DNA of 64,000 nucleotides. It comes from Fulvivirga ulvae. GTDB lineage: Bacteria > Bacteroidota > Bacteroidia > Cytophagales > Cyclobacteriaceae. The stretch is taken from the NCBI RefSeq assembly GCF_021389975.1, contig NZ_CP089981.1, forward strand, positions 2,753,501 to 2,817,500, written 5' to 3'. This document shows, in pieces, positions 1-7,869 of the stretch. The notes beneath the pieces are model-generated. The model saw only the letters and a list, made by a program, of their open reading frames with translations. It did no database searches and had not been told where the DNA came from. The translations under genes and the position numbers were made by a program. Each line of letters begins with the position of its first letter. Position 1 is the first letter of the stretch.

Positions 1-707
1 GCTATCAATATCTGGCTTAAAGGGTCAGGTGGTGTCAGCATAGCACCTAAAATAAGTATGACAACTATGGAATGTTTCCTGTAGGCCTTCATCAGAGCCG
101 GTGTAACAATACCTATCTTTGAAAGGAAATAAACTACGATTGGTAGTTGAAATAATATACCGCTTCCAAGTACAAGAGTAGTTACAGTGCCTACATAGGA
201 GGTAATATCAAACTCATTATATATCAACTCACTGACCTGGTAGTTGGCTAGAAAGTTAACAGACAGAGGGGCCATAATATAGTAACCGAACATGATGCCC
301 AATGTAAAAAGGACGGTGACTGAAAACACAGCGCCTCTGCTTACAGAGCGTTCGTTCATATGCAATCCGGGGCTGATGAACTTCCAGAATTCCCAGAAAG
401 CATAAGGGAAAGCTACAATTATACCAATGACAAATGACGAGGTAATATGCATAGTAAATTGCCCCGTCATTTGCCTGCTTTGGATCTTAAAAGGTATATC
501 CTCAATACAAAGTGCTGAAGAGTTGATCAGGTCGCCCAGCTTGCATAGCATCCTGAATGTCCAGAAGTCTGGCTTGGCAGGCCCAAGTATGACTGTATTA
601 AAAACAAAGTCCACTGAGATAAAAGCAACGATTGTAATTGCAAAAATAGCAATCAATGACCTGATAAGATGCCACCTCAGCTCCTCGAGATGATCTATAA
701 AAGACAT
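1..707 (-). CDS. tatC: Sec-independent protein translocase TatC (partial, C-terminus outside window)
   Basis: TatC is the polytopic inner-membrane core of the twin-arginine export system and recognises folded cargo with RR signal peptides. The reverse strand reads without stop for 235 codons and then leaves the window. The N-terminus has the family hallmark SFIDHLEELRWHL, a later segment reads FAFWEFWKFISPGL-like (PYAFWEFWKFISPGL), and the last visible part has the conserved LTPPDPLSQ motif before the final helices. The start is placed at the ATG of MSFIDHLEE. An in-frame GTG at 743 would add VEKE-type residues often seen in Bacteroidota TatC and remains possible. It follows glyA on the same strand with a gap of about 40 bases. 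Confidence 0.95.
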   Translation of the reverse strand, partial: MSFIDHLEELRWHLIRSLIAIFAITIVAFISVDFVFNTVILGPAKPDFWTFRMLCKLGDLINSSALCIEDIPFKIQSRQMTGQFTMHITSSFVIGIIVAFPYAFWEFWKFISPGLHMNERSVSRGAVFSVTVLFTLGIMFGYYIMAPLSVNFLANYQVSELIYNEFDITSYVGTVTTLVLGSGILFQLPIVVYFLSKIGIVTPALMKAYRKHSIVVILILGAMLTPPDPLSQILI

Positions 708-746
708 CTCTTTCTCTACCCCTTGATCCAGATGTTTTGTCACGTT

Positions 747-2036
747 TTAAACTGCAGAAACTTGTTCTTTATAAAGAGGAAAACTATTCATCCAGTTGTT
801 GATCTCAGTTTTAACAGTACTGATTTCATCATCATTACTATGATTCATCAAAACCCTGTCGATGAAATCAACTATTTTCACCATATCATCCTCTTTCATG
901 CCCCTGGTAGTAACCGCTGCTGTACCCAGGCGCATACCTGAGGTAACAAAGGGAGACTGGTCGTCAAAAGGAACCATGTTTTTGTTGATGGTAATATCAG
1001 CTTTAATCAATGTATTTTCAGCCAGTTTACCAGTCATATCCTTGGATCGCAGGTCGATGAGCATCATATGATTGTCTGTACCGTCTGAGATTACTTTGTA
1101 TCCCTTATCTACAAATTGCCTGGCCATTATCTTGGCGTTTTTGCTCACTTGCACTACGTAGTTGAGATATTCCTCGCTAAGTGCTTCTTCATATGCAACA
1201 GCCTTTGCAGCTATAACATGCTCAAGAGGACCACCCTGGGTTCCCGGGAATACACCGGAGTCAAGAAGTGATGATATTTTTCTAACCTCACCTTTCGGCG
1301 TTTTAAGTCCCCACGGGTTATCAAAATTTTCGCCAATCATGATCATACCACCGCGCGGTCCGCGAAGGGTTTTATGCGTAGTGGTGGTTACGATATGGCA
1401 ATACTCTAGAGGGTCGTTAAGTAAACCCCTGGCGATAAGACCTGATGGGTGCGAAATATCTGCAAGCAACAAAGCACCTACTTCGTCAGCAGTATTTCTC
1501 AGGCTTTCATAATCCCAGTCACGGCTATACGCAGAAGCACCGCAGATGATCATTTTGGGTTTTTCCTTTCTTGCAGTTTCAGCTACTTTATCCCAATCTA
1601 TAAGGCCGGTTTCTTTATCCACACCATAAAAGGTAGGCTGGTATAGTTTCCCTGAGAAGTTAACCGGGGAACCGTGTGTTAGGTGGCCACCATGAGAAAG
1701 GTCGAAACCTAAAATTTTATCTCCCGGGTTAAGTGTGGCCAGCATAACTGCGGCATTAGCCTGTGCCCCCGAGTGAGGCTGTACGTTGACCCAGGTAGCG
1801 CCAAATAATTTTTTTGCACGGTCAATAGCTAATTGCTCAACTTCATCCACAACCTCGCAACCTCCATAATATCTTTTGCCGGGCAAGCCTTCGGCGTATT
1901 TATTAGTAAGCACACTGCCCATGGCTTCCATTACCTGAGGTGATGTGAAATTTTCTGAAGCAATTAATTCAATCCCGGATTGTTGTCTTTGCTTTTCTTT
2001 GTTGATCAGATCAAATATAAGCGTATCTCTTTGCAT
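747..2036 (-). CDS. glyA: Serine hydroxymethyltransferase
   Basis: This cytosolic PLP enzyme interconverts serine plus tetrahydrofolate with glycine plus 5,10-methylene-THF and supplies one-carbon units. The 429-residue product has the usual family length, an N-terminal ELIASENF, the KRYYGGC substrate region and the PLP-lysine motif TTTTHKTLRGPRGG with Lys222. The frame is open further upstream to 2195, but the chosen ATG gives MQRDTLIF, matches family length, and lies about 30 bases behind a good Bacteroidota promoter (2070-2100). The longer start would overlap the divergent lipoprotein gene. tatC follows downstream on the same strand. Confidence 0.97.
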   Translation of the reverse strand: MQRDTLIFDLINKEKQRQQSGIELIASENFTSPQVMEAMGSVLTNKYAEGLPGKRYYGGCEVVDEVEQLAIDRAKKLFGATWVNVQPHSGAQANAAVMLATLNPGDKILGFDLSHGGHLTHGSPVNFSGKLYQPTFYGVDKETGLIDWDKVAETARKEKPKMIICGASAYSRDWDYESLRNTADEVGALLLADISHPSGLIARGLLNDPLEYCHIVTTTTHKTLRGPRGGMIMIGENFDNPWGLKTPKGEVRKISSLLDSGVFPGTQGGPLEHVIAAKAVAYEEALSEEYLNYVVQVSKNAKIMARQFVDKGYKVISDGTDNHMMLIDLRSKDMTGKLAENTLIKADITINKNMVPFDDQSPFVTSGMRLGTAAVTTRGMKEDDMVKIVDFIDRVLMNHSNDDEISTVKTEINNWMNSFPLYKEQVSAV

Positions 2037-2069
2037 AATATTATTTATAGAGGTGTGAAAATGGAAGCT

Positions 2070-2100
2070 CAAAAATAGTGTATGTGTGAGATATAACCAA
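2070..2100 (-). promoter_or_regulatory. Bacteroidota-type promoter for glyA
   Basis: On the minus strand TATTTTTG (2077 to 2070) matches the -7 consensus TAnnTTTG exactly. A TTG (2100 to 2098) lies 20 bases upstream, the spacing expected for the -33 element. Predicted transcription starts near 2064, leaving a leader of about 28 bases before the glyA ATG. This supports the shorter glyA start. Confidence 0.6.
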
Positions 2101-2164
2101 TATTGTAAGAGGTGATTCCGATTAAGAAACAATTTTTTTAATTTTAGCCGAAACACAACAAACC

Positions 2165-2902
2165 ATGAAAAAACCAGCCATATACATTTTTGCAATTTTC
2201 AGTTTCCTGTTTTTGTCTAACTGCGATGATTACAGACAGGAGCGAGGCAATGGCCGTATAACTTCTCAACAGAAGGAGATTGATGATTTTAAGGAGATAG
2301 AAATAGGTGGGAATTATAAAGTATTTCTAAAGAAAGCGGAAAAGCCGGGACTTACCATTGTTGCGGATGAAAATCTGCACGAGTTTATAAAAATAGATCA
2401 GCAGGGCGATGTACTTGAAATTTCAAATGAAGTAACATTGAAAAGTGAAGAAGGAATCAAGCTTTATATTGATTATGTAAAACTTATGGCAATCAACACC
2501 AGTGGAGCTGCTGTGATAAAAAGTGAGAATGTAATTTCAGGGGATTACCTCCGTCTGGAAATGTCCGGTGCGGGTATTATTGATCTTGAAGTAGAGTTAA
2601 AGGCACTCAAAATTAATATTTCCGGTGCAGGCGCTGTGGAGCTTGCAGGTAATGTAACGGAACAAAACATTCAAATGAGTGGTGCCGGAGGATTGGAAGC
2701 ATATGACCTGATAAGCCAAAAAAGTAAAGTGGATATCAGCGGCGTCGGGGGAGCTGCAGTCACAGTTAAGGAAAAACTTGAAGCTACGGTTAGCGGTGTT
2801 GGAGGAATAAGTTATCGCGGAAACCCACAGGAAGTAAATACAAATATTTCGGGCTTGGGAACCGTTGTTAAAGATGAAGAGCATAACGAAGAGGATATTT
2901 AA
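2165..2902 (+). CDS. Head-GIN domain (DUF2807) lipoprotein
   Basis: The 245-residue product begins with a lipoprotein signal peptide, with a lipobox LSNC and Cys20, followed by an acidic DDYR, so it is predicted to be exported and lipid-anchored. The rest is a repetitive beta-helix-like domain of the putative auto-transporter adhesin head GIN family. It is visible as recurring SGAG/SGVG turns (GAGIIDLEV, GAGAVELAG, GAGGLEAYD, GVGGAAVTV, GVGGISYRG) about 20 residues apart. The family is common in Bacteroidota and its molecular function is unknown. It is divergent from glyA and ends in a terminator that overlaps its own stop codon. Confidence 0.85.
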   Translation: MKKPAIYIFAIFSFLFLSNCDDYRQERGNGRITSQQKEIDDFKEIEIGGNYKVFLKKAEKPGLTIVADENLHEFIKIDQQGDVLEISNEVTLKSEEGIKLYIDYVKLMAINTSGAAVIKSENVISGDYLRLEMSGAGIIDLEVELKALKINISGAGAVELAGNVTEQNIQMSGAGGLEAYDLISQKSKVDISGVGGAAVTVKEKLEATVSGVGGISYRGNPQEVNTNISGLGTVVKDEEHNEEDI

Positions 2903-2924
2903 AAGATCCTCTTCCTGCTTTTTT
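2888..2924 (+). terminator. Intrinsic terminator overlapping the GIN lipoprotein stop codon
   Basis: GAAGAGGAT (2888-2896) and ATCCTCTTC (2906-2914) form a perfect 9-bp stem with a 9-base loop that contains the TAA stop. It is followed by CTGC and a run of six T (2919-2924). The left arm encodes the last residues EED of the lipoprotein. Confidence 0.75.
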
Positions 2925-2942
2925 ACTCCACTCTGACACTAG

Positions 2943-2961
2943 AGGCCCGGCTCGCGGGCCT
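2943..2961. repeat. GC-rich 7-bp inverted repeat
   Basis: AGGCCCG (2943-2949) and CGGGCCT (2955-2961) flank a 5-base loop in the gap between two convergent genes. There is no T-run on either side, so a classic intrinsic terminator is not supported. It may still be a transcript-end hairpin for pdxJ. Confidence 0.4.
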
Positions 2962-3105
2962 TAACCGTTGAACATCCGGCTTATTTCTTCGAGTTCGTCG
3001 GGTAAAACTGAGAAAACTCTGACCAAAGATGAACCATTCGAGTCTGTCCATGGTAGATATGTCGTTTCAGGTCATTAGATGCTATAAGCTTTAAATTCCG
3101 CTATC

Positions 3106-3828
3106 TTATCGGTAATGGCCTAATTGCCTTAAATACAGTTGAATGACATTTTCAAGGCCGTAGTATATCGCATCGCAAATCAACGCATGACCTATAGATA
3201 CTTCATCGAGATACGTGATATTTTCTTTCAGATAAGATAGGTTATCGAGGTCAAGGTCATGACCGGCATTTAAACCAAGATCCAGGTTTTTTGCGAGATC
3301 AGCGGCTTTAAGGTAAGGAGCAATGGCAGCTTCTTTATTACTATGGTAGCCTCGCGCGTATGCCTCAGTGTAGAGTTCTATCCTATCAGTTTCAATTTTA
3401 GCGGCTCCTTCAATCATTTTTTGTATAGGGTCTACAAAAATTGAAGTTCGAATCCCATCTTTTTTTAGATCTGAAATAATTTCTGTTAAAAATGATCCAT
3501 TTTTAATAGTATCCCATCCCGCATTCGAGGTTAATACGTCCGGTCCATCAGGAACAAGAGTAGCCTGAGCAGGCTTTACCTTTTTTACAAGCTCCATGTA
3601 GCGGTCATCAGGATACCCTTCAATGTTAAACTCAGTAGTTACTACTTTTGCCAGCTCAACAACATCATTATACCTGATATGTCTCTCATCAGGCCTTGGA
3701 TGAACGGTAATTCCCTGTGCTCCAAACCTTTCGCAATCAAGTGCTACTTTGATTACGTCGGGGTTGTTACCTCCTCTTGCATTTCTCAGGGTGGCGAATT
3801 TGTTGATATTTACACTTAACCGGGTCAT
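3106..3828 (-). CDS. pdxJ: Pyridoxine 5'-phosphate synthase
   Basis: PdxJ condenses 1-deoxyxylulose 5-phosphate with 3-amino-2-oxopropyl phosphate to form pyridoxine 5'-phosphate, in the DXP-dependent vitamin B6 route. The 240-residue product is a full-length TIM barrel. It has the N-terminal LSVNINKFATLRNARGG, the ITVHPRPDERHI active-site strand, EGYPDD, TLVPD and the C-terminal GLNAGHDLDL motif. The ATG start at the beginning of MTRLSVN is the natural one. It is transcribed divergently from yqeY, and about 200 bases with no recognised gene separate it from the GIN lipoprotein. Confidence 0.97.
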   Translation of the reverse strand: MTRLSVNINKFATLRNARGGNNPDVIKVALDCERFGAQGITVHPRPDERHIRYNDVVELAKVVTTEFNIEGYPDDRYMELVKKVKPAQATLVPDGPDVLTSNAGWDTIKNGSFLTEIISDLKKDGIRTSIFVDPIQKMIEGAAKIETDRIELYTEAYARGYHSNKEAAIAPYLKAADLAKNLDLGLNAGHDLDLDNLSYLKENITYLDEVSIGHALICDAIYYGLENVIQLYLRQLGHYR

Positions 3829-3846
3829 TCCTTTTTTGAATATTTA

Positions 3847-3854
3847 TAACTTTG
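3847..3854 (+). promoter_or_regulatory. Bacteroidota -7 box upstream of yqeY
   Basis: TAACTTTG is an exact TAnnTTTG match that would start transcription near 3860, about 40 bases before the yqeY ATG. I see no convincing -33 TTG at the normal spacing. Confidence 0.45.
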
Positions 3855-3901
3855 CTATCATTTATTGCAAATTAACAAATTGAAATTTAAACACTAACCA
3901 T

Positions 3902-4354
3902 ATGGGTCTGAAAGAAACAATTGATCAGGAGATAAAAAAAGCAATGCTTGCTAAAAAGAAGGATGAGCTAACAGCATTGAGATCAATTAAATCAGCGATA
4001 TTGCTGGCAGAAACTGAAAAAAGTGCAGGAACTGCCCTTGCTGAGGATGCAGAGCTTAAATTATTAACCAAGGCAGCAAAGCAAAGAAAGGATTCGGCTG
4101 ACCTGTATCTGAAGGAAGGCCGTAACGATCTTGCAGACAAGGAACTTTTCGAGTTAGAAGTAATTAATAGGTTTTTACCGAAGCAGTTGTCTGAGGAGGA
4201 AATCAGGGAGGAGTTGAAAAAAATCATTGACACTGTTAAGGCTGCTGGTCCTCAGGATATGGGAAAGGTAATGGGAGTTGCTACTAAGGACCTTGCGGGT
4301 AAAGCTGACGGCAAAGTGATTTCCGGTATTGTTAAAGAACTTTTGACTAAATAA
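3902..4354 (+). CDS. GatB/YqeY domain protein
   Basis: The 150-residue soluble protein is of the YqeY family, which resembles the tRNA-binding tail of the GatB amidotransferase subunit. Visible landmarks are the N-terminal helical part with KKDELTALRSIKSAIL, the middle RKDSADLYLKEGRNDLADKE and the C-terminal DMGKVMGVATKDLAGKADG. Length is typical. The exact cellular role of stand-alone YqeY proteins is not settled. The next gene (CvpA family) starts immediately after the stop, so the two are co-transcribed. Confidence 0.9.
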   Translation: MGLKETIDQEIKKAMLAKKKDELTALRSIKSAILLAETEKSAGTALAEDAELKLLTKAAKQRKDSADLYLKEGRNDLADKELFELEVINRFLPKQLSEEEIREELKKIIDTVKAAGPQDMGKVMGVATKDLAGKADGKVISGIVKELLTK

Positions 4355-4891
4355 TTGAATACGCTTGATATTATCTTGCTTGTGGCATTGGCCTTTGGTG
4401 CATACCGTGGATTTAAAAAAGGGTTTTTACTCGAGGTAATTGCCATCTTGGCTTTTATTCTGGCGATAATCGGAGGTTTTAAGCTTCTCCATTGGGGTAT
4501 GGACTTGCTTGATCAGCATTTCGATATAAGCGGTGAACTGCTGCCATATGTGGCATTTGTTCTCATTTTTATATTAATCATTTTGCTGGTTAACCTTCTG
4601 GGAAAACTCGTTAAAAAGGTGGTTGATATGACCTTGCTTGGATCTATTGATAACCTGGCGGGAGCCATTCTTTCGGTAGTAAAATGGGCATTTGGTATAA
4701 GCATAATACTGTGGTTGAGTAGTTCATTTGGAATGGAGATCCCTCATCTCTACACCGAAGAATCGTGGTTATACCCCTATATTTTGCCTTTTGCCCCGGC
4801 AGTGGTGGAACATTTTTCGGCCTTGGTCCCGTTTGCTCATGATCTGTTCGATACCATAAAAAATATGTTGCAGGGTGATCCTACTTCTTGA
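4355..4891 (+). CDS. CvpA family membrane protein
   Basis: The 178-residue protein has about four hydrophobic helices and the CvpA/colicin V production family start LDIILLVALAFGAYRGFKKG. The next parts are a glycine-bearing second helix and the family-type VDMTLLGSIDNLAGAILSV. It is an inner-membrane protein of poorly defined role. The start is a TTG directly abutting the yqeY stop, and no better in-frame ATG exists at the N-terminus. Its 3' end overlaps the start of the amidotransferase gene by 17 bases, indicating translational coupling. Confidence 0.85.
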   Translation: MNTLDIILLVALAFGAYRGFKKGFLLEVIAILAFILAIIGGFKLLHWGMDLLDQHFDISGELLPYVAFVLIFILIILLVNLLGKLVKKVVDMTLLGSIDNLAGAILSVVKWAFGISIILWLSSSFGMEIPHLYTEESWLYPYILPFAPAVVEHFSALVPFAHDLFDTIKNMLQGDPTS

Positions 4892-5447
4892 TAATTTTGA
4901 CTCCTTTACCTATAACCTTGTTGATTACTTTCAGCAACTGGGTATAAAGTGCGAAGTGATACGCAACAATGTGGGAATAAAGGATATCATTTCCGGCAAC
5001 TATCAGGGAATAGTCTTATCTCCGGGACCAGAGATTCCTGAAAAGGCTGGTAACCTTATGGAAGTTTTAAAATACTACCATAACAAGCTGCCTGTACTTG
5101 GTATTTGCCTCGGCCATCAGGCCATAGGTGAATTTTTTGGAGCCCGGCTTATCAAAGCAACCAAACCCATGCACGGCAAGATTTCAAAAGTCGCACTGGA
5201 GGAAGATGTTATTTTCAGAAGTATGCCCAAAAGCATAAATGTGGTGCGGTATAATTCTCTGATCGTTGAACATGAAAATGTAGGAGATTTAAAAGTTATA
5301 GCCCGTTCATACGACGGGGAAATCATGGCATTAAGACACAAAGAATTGCCAATATGGGGTGTTCAATTTCACCCCGAAGCTGCTTTGACAGAATACGGGT
5401 TAGATATTTTAAAAAATTGGCTAACTTATAATCAGATAGCAGTATAA
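4875..5447 (+). CDS. pabA: Aminodeoxychorismate/anthranilate synthase glutamine amidotransferase component
   Basis: This class I glutamine amidotransferase (190 residues) supplies ammonia to a chorismate-binding partner for folate (PabB) or tryptophan (TrpE) synthesis. It shows the N-terminal LLLDNFDSFTYNLVDYF, the oxyanion motif LSPGPEIPE, the nucleophile elbow GICLGHQAIGE with Cys78, and the C-terminal triad part VQFHPEA with His166 and Glu168. The start is a GTG inside the CvpA gene. No trpE/pabB lies nearby, so the choice between PabA and TrpG is open and it may serve both. Confidence 0.9.
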   Translation: MILLLDNFDSFTYNLVDYFQQLGIKCEVIRNNVGIKDIISGNYQGIVLSPGPEIPEKAGNLMEVLKYYHNKLPVLGICLGHQAIGEFFGARLIKATKPMHGKISKVALEEDVIFRSMPKSINVVRYNSLIVEHENVGDLKVIARSYDGEIMALRHKELPIWGVQFHPEAALTEYGLDILKNWLTYNQIAV

Positions 5448-5491
5448 TTGCTCAATTTTGTTTACTTTGTAGCAAGCACATTAACACAAAT

Positions 5492-6259
5492 ATGGCTCTA
5501 ACTATAAGAGAAGAAAAAGAATTTAAGTATATCGATGAAGGCTCAGGTGAAGTATTGTTGTTACTTCACGGTTTGTTTGGTGCACTGAGTAATTGGGAAG
5601 GTGTAGTCAATAGTTTTAAGGGAAAATATCGCGTAGTCATACCGCTGCTCCCTATTTATGATATGCCATTGAAGCAGGCCGGGCTGGAAGGGTTAAAAAG
5701 TTTTCTGGAAAAATTTGTGTCCTTAAAGAATCTTAACAATATGACATTGATTGGGAACTCTTTAGGGGGGCATGTAGGGTTAATATATACGCTTAGTAAT
5801 CCCGCAAAGGTAAAAAGCCTTGTCCTGACCGGTAGCTCAGGGCTATTTGAAAACTCTATGGGAGGCTCTTTCCCCAAACGGGGCAGCTATGATTACATAA
5901 AGGAAAGAGTAGCATATACTTTTTATGATCCGGCAACGGCAACAAAGGAGTTGGTGGATGAAGTGTTTGAGACAACAAAAAGTATTCCTAAGTGTTTGAG
6001 GATTGTAGCTATTGCCAAATCAGCTCAACGACATAATATGGCAAAGGAAATACAAAAAATACAACAACCTACATTACTTGTTTGGGGACTTAATGATACA
6101 ATAACTCCACCAATGGTGGCGCATGAATTCAATAAACTTATTCCAAATTCTGAGCTTCATTTTATAGACAAATGCTGTCACGCGCCAATGATGGAACACC
6201 CTGAAAAATTTAATGATATACTAAATAAATTTTTAGATGCTAAACGTGATGATAGCTGA
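5492..6259 (+). CDS. Alpha/beta-fold hydrolase
   Basis: The 255-residue protein has the complete alpha/beta hydrolase architecture: the oxyanion loop LLHGLFGALSNW and the nucleophile elbow GNSLGG with Ser90. The acid is likely Asp202 in WGLNDTITPP and the base His230 in KCCHAPM. No signal peptide is seen, so it is cytosolic. Substrate cannot be inferred. It overlaps the next gene (CBS protein) at its 3' end and belongs to a run leading into nadK. Confidence 0.88.
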   Translation: MALTIREEKEFKYIDEGSGEVLLLLHGLFGALSNWEGVVNSFKGKYRVVIPLLPIYDMPLKQAGLEGLKSFLEKFVSLKNLNNMTLIGNSLGGHVGLIYTLSNPAKVKSLVLTGSSGLFENSMGGSFPKRGSYDYIKERVAYTFYDPATATKELVDEVFETTKSIPKCLRIVAIAKSAQRHNMAKEIQKIQQPTLLVWGLNDTITPPMVAHEFNKLIPNSELHFIDKCCHAPMMEHPEKFNDILNKFLDAKRDDS

Positions 6260-6914
6260 GGAGTTGATTAACCATATGATCCCGCCATTGAAACCAAAGG
6301 ATTCAGCTAAGAAAGCAAGACTCTGGATGGAAGAATTGCGGTGCAATCAACTGCCGGTAGTGGAGAATGAAAAGTTTCTTGGCCTTGTATCTGAAGATTT
6401 GATACTTGAGGCCAATGATGCGGAAAAAAGCATCTCAGACTTTGATCTTATCGCCAAGCGGTGTGTTGTCTATGGTAGTTCTCACTTTTATGATGTTATT
6501 AAAATAGCTTCGGATAATAGCGTGCAAATGGTTGGTGTATTGGATAATCAGGAAAAGTACATCGGCGTTATAACAGTACAGGATACCATAACTTCCTTCG
6601 CACAGTCGGCGGCCATTCAGATTCCGGGTGGTATACTGGTATTGTCTATGAATCAGATTGACTATTCTTTGGCAGAGATCAGCAGATTAATTGAAGAGAA
6701 CAACGCAAAAATTCTTAGCAGTAGCATAAAAGAAGATGAGCTGGATCCGTCCAAGCTAAAGTTAACCTTAAAAGTTAACAGACTTGACCTTACCCCCATA
6801 GTGGCTACGCTTGAGAGGTTTGGATATAAACTTATTGCAAGATTTCAGGAAACCAAGGTACTTGATGAAGAAAAGGGCAAGATCGACATGCTCTTAAAGT
6901 ATCTCGACATTTGA
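6249..6914 (+). CDS. CBS domain protein
   Basis: The product is about 221 residues and carries a CBS pair in its first half (INHMIPPLKPKDSAKKARLWM and later LPVVENEKFLGLVS, then MVGVLDNQEKYIGVITVQDTI). The second half is an ACT-like regulatory region. CBS pairs usually bind adenine nucleotides, but the ligand here is unknown. The in-frame ATG at 6237 is also possible. I prefer 6249 because MIAEELINHMIPP fits the domain start. The gene overlaps the preceding hydrolase gene and sits 3 bases ahead of nadK, so the three are probably one transcript. Confidence 0.85.
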   Translation: MIAEELINHMIPPLKPKDSAKKARLWMEELRCNQLPVVENEKFLGLVSEDLILEANDAEKSISDFDLIAKRCVVYGSSHFYDVIKIASDNSVQMVGVLDNQEKYIGVITVQDTITSFAQSAAIQIPGGILVLSMNQIDYSLAEISRLIEENNAKILSSSIKEDELDPSKLKLTLKVNRLDLTPIVATLERFGYKLIARFQETKVLDEEKGKIDMLLKYLDI

Positions 6915-6917
6915 TAT

Positions 6918-7790
6918 ATGAAGTTTGGCATTCACGGCAAGGAGTTTGATAAAGAGACAGTCCCTTACATAAAAGAGGTTTTTCGGGAGCTCAATAAGCG
7001 CAAGGCTGAGGTTATTGTCTCCGAAGTCTTTATAGATCATTTGAAGAAAAACCACATTGAAACCGGGGATGTTTCAACCTACGGGGAAAAGGATAATCTG
7101 GACTATCTGGATTTTATGCTAACTTTAGGGGGAGACGGTACTTTGTTGGAAGCTTTGACTCACGTAGGAAAAACAGAAGTGCCACTGCTGGGAATAAACA
7201 CTGGCAGACTTGGATTTCTTGCCACTACGGCAAAGCAGGATGTTAGCAATGCCATAGATTGTCTTTTTGCATCGAATTATGATTTTGACCGACGCACGCT
7301 GATACAGCTGAAATCTGATGGACTTTTTAACGGACTTAATTTTGCATTAAATGACTTTACGATCCTGAAGAAAGACACATCTTCTATGATAGTTGTACAT
7401 GCCTACATTAACGGTGAGTTCCTTAACTCTTATTGGGCCGACGGAATCATAGTATCAACCCCTACGGGATCTACAGGCTATAACATAAGTTGTGGAGGAC
7501 CGCTGGTGCTTCCACAGTCTAATAATTTTATAATTACACCAGTAAGCCCCCATAACCTTACAGTCAGGCCGATTGTTGTGCCTGATGACTCAGAATTATC
7601 TTTTACCATTGAAGGTAGAAGCAAGAACTTTCTTATATCACTCGATTCAAGATTTGAAGTTGTAGATGATTCAGTAAGACTTAAAGTAGTTAAAGAAGAT
7701 TTTAAAGCGAAGCTGGTAAAATTGAAAGAGAATAACTATTTTAAAACTCTACGACAAAAACTGAATTGGGGACTCGATGTAAGAAACTGA
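6918..7790 (+). CDS. nadK: NAD kinase
   Basis: NadK phosphorylates NAD to NADP with ATP or polyphosphate in the cytosol. The 290-residue product shows the catalytic motif LTLGGDGTLLEAL (GGDGT at residues 71-75), GINTGRLGFLA, the NAD-binding LNDFTI and the conserved DGIIVSTPTGSTGYN. Length is normal. The preceding CBS-domain gene is tightly linked, so a regulatory connection to nucleotide state is conceivable but unproven. Confidence 0.97.
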   Translation: MKFGIHGKEFDKETVPYIKEVFRELNKRKAEVIVSEVFIDHLKKNHIETGDVSTYGEKDNLDYLDFMLTLGGDGTLLEALTHVGKTEVPLLGINTGRLGFLATTAKQDVSNAIDCLFASNYDFDRRTLIQLKSDGLFNGLNFALNDFTILKKDTSSMIVVHAYINGEFLNSYWADGIIVSTPTGSTGYNISCGGPLVLPQSNNFIITPVSPHNLTVRPIVVPDDSELSFTIEGRSKNFLISLDSRFEVVDDSVRLKVVKEDFKAKLVKLKENNYFKTLRQKLNWGLDVRN

Positions 7791-7814
7791 TTTTTTGTTT
7801 GTAAAATTAATGTT

Positions 7815-7822
7815 TACTTTTG
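7815..7822 (+). promoter_or_regulatory. Bacteroidota -7 box for the outer-membrane biogenesis string
   Basis: TACTTTTG matches TAnnTTTG exactly. TTTG (7794-7797) lies 17 bases upstream and could act as the -33 element. Predicted start is near 7828, about 40 bases before the first DUF6089 gene. Confidence 0.5.
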
Positions 7823-7869
7823 TCTGATTTCTAGTATTACTTACTATTAGACTTGCTAAATGCTTTGAA

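Noticed and set aside
2037..2195. Longer glyA reading frame with 53 extra N-terminal residues
   Set aside because: It overlaps the divergent lipoprotein start and the predicted promoter, and the family-length start lies at 2036.
2923..3051. 42-codon minus-strand frame after pdxJ (begins MDRLEWFIFGQSF)
   Set aside because: No recognised relative, contains the GC hairpin, and no support beyond an open frame.
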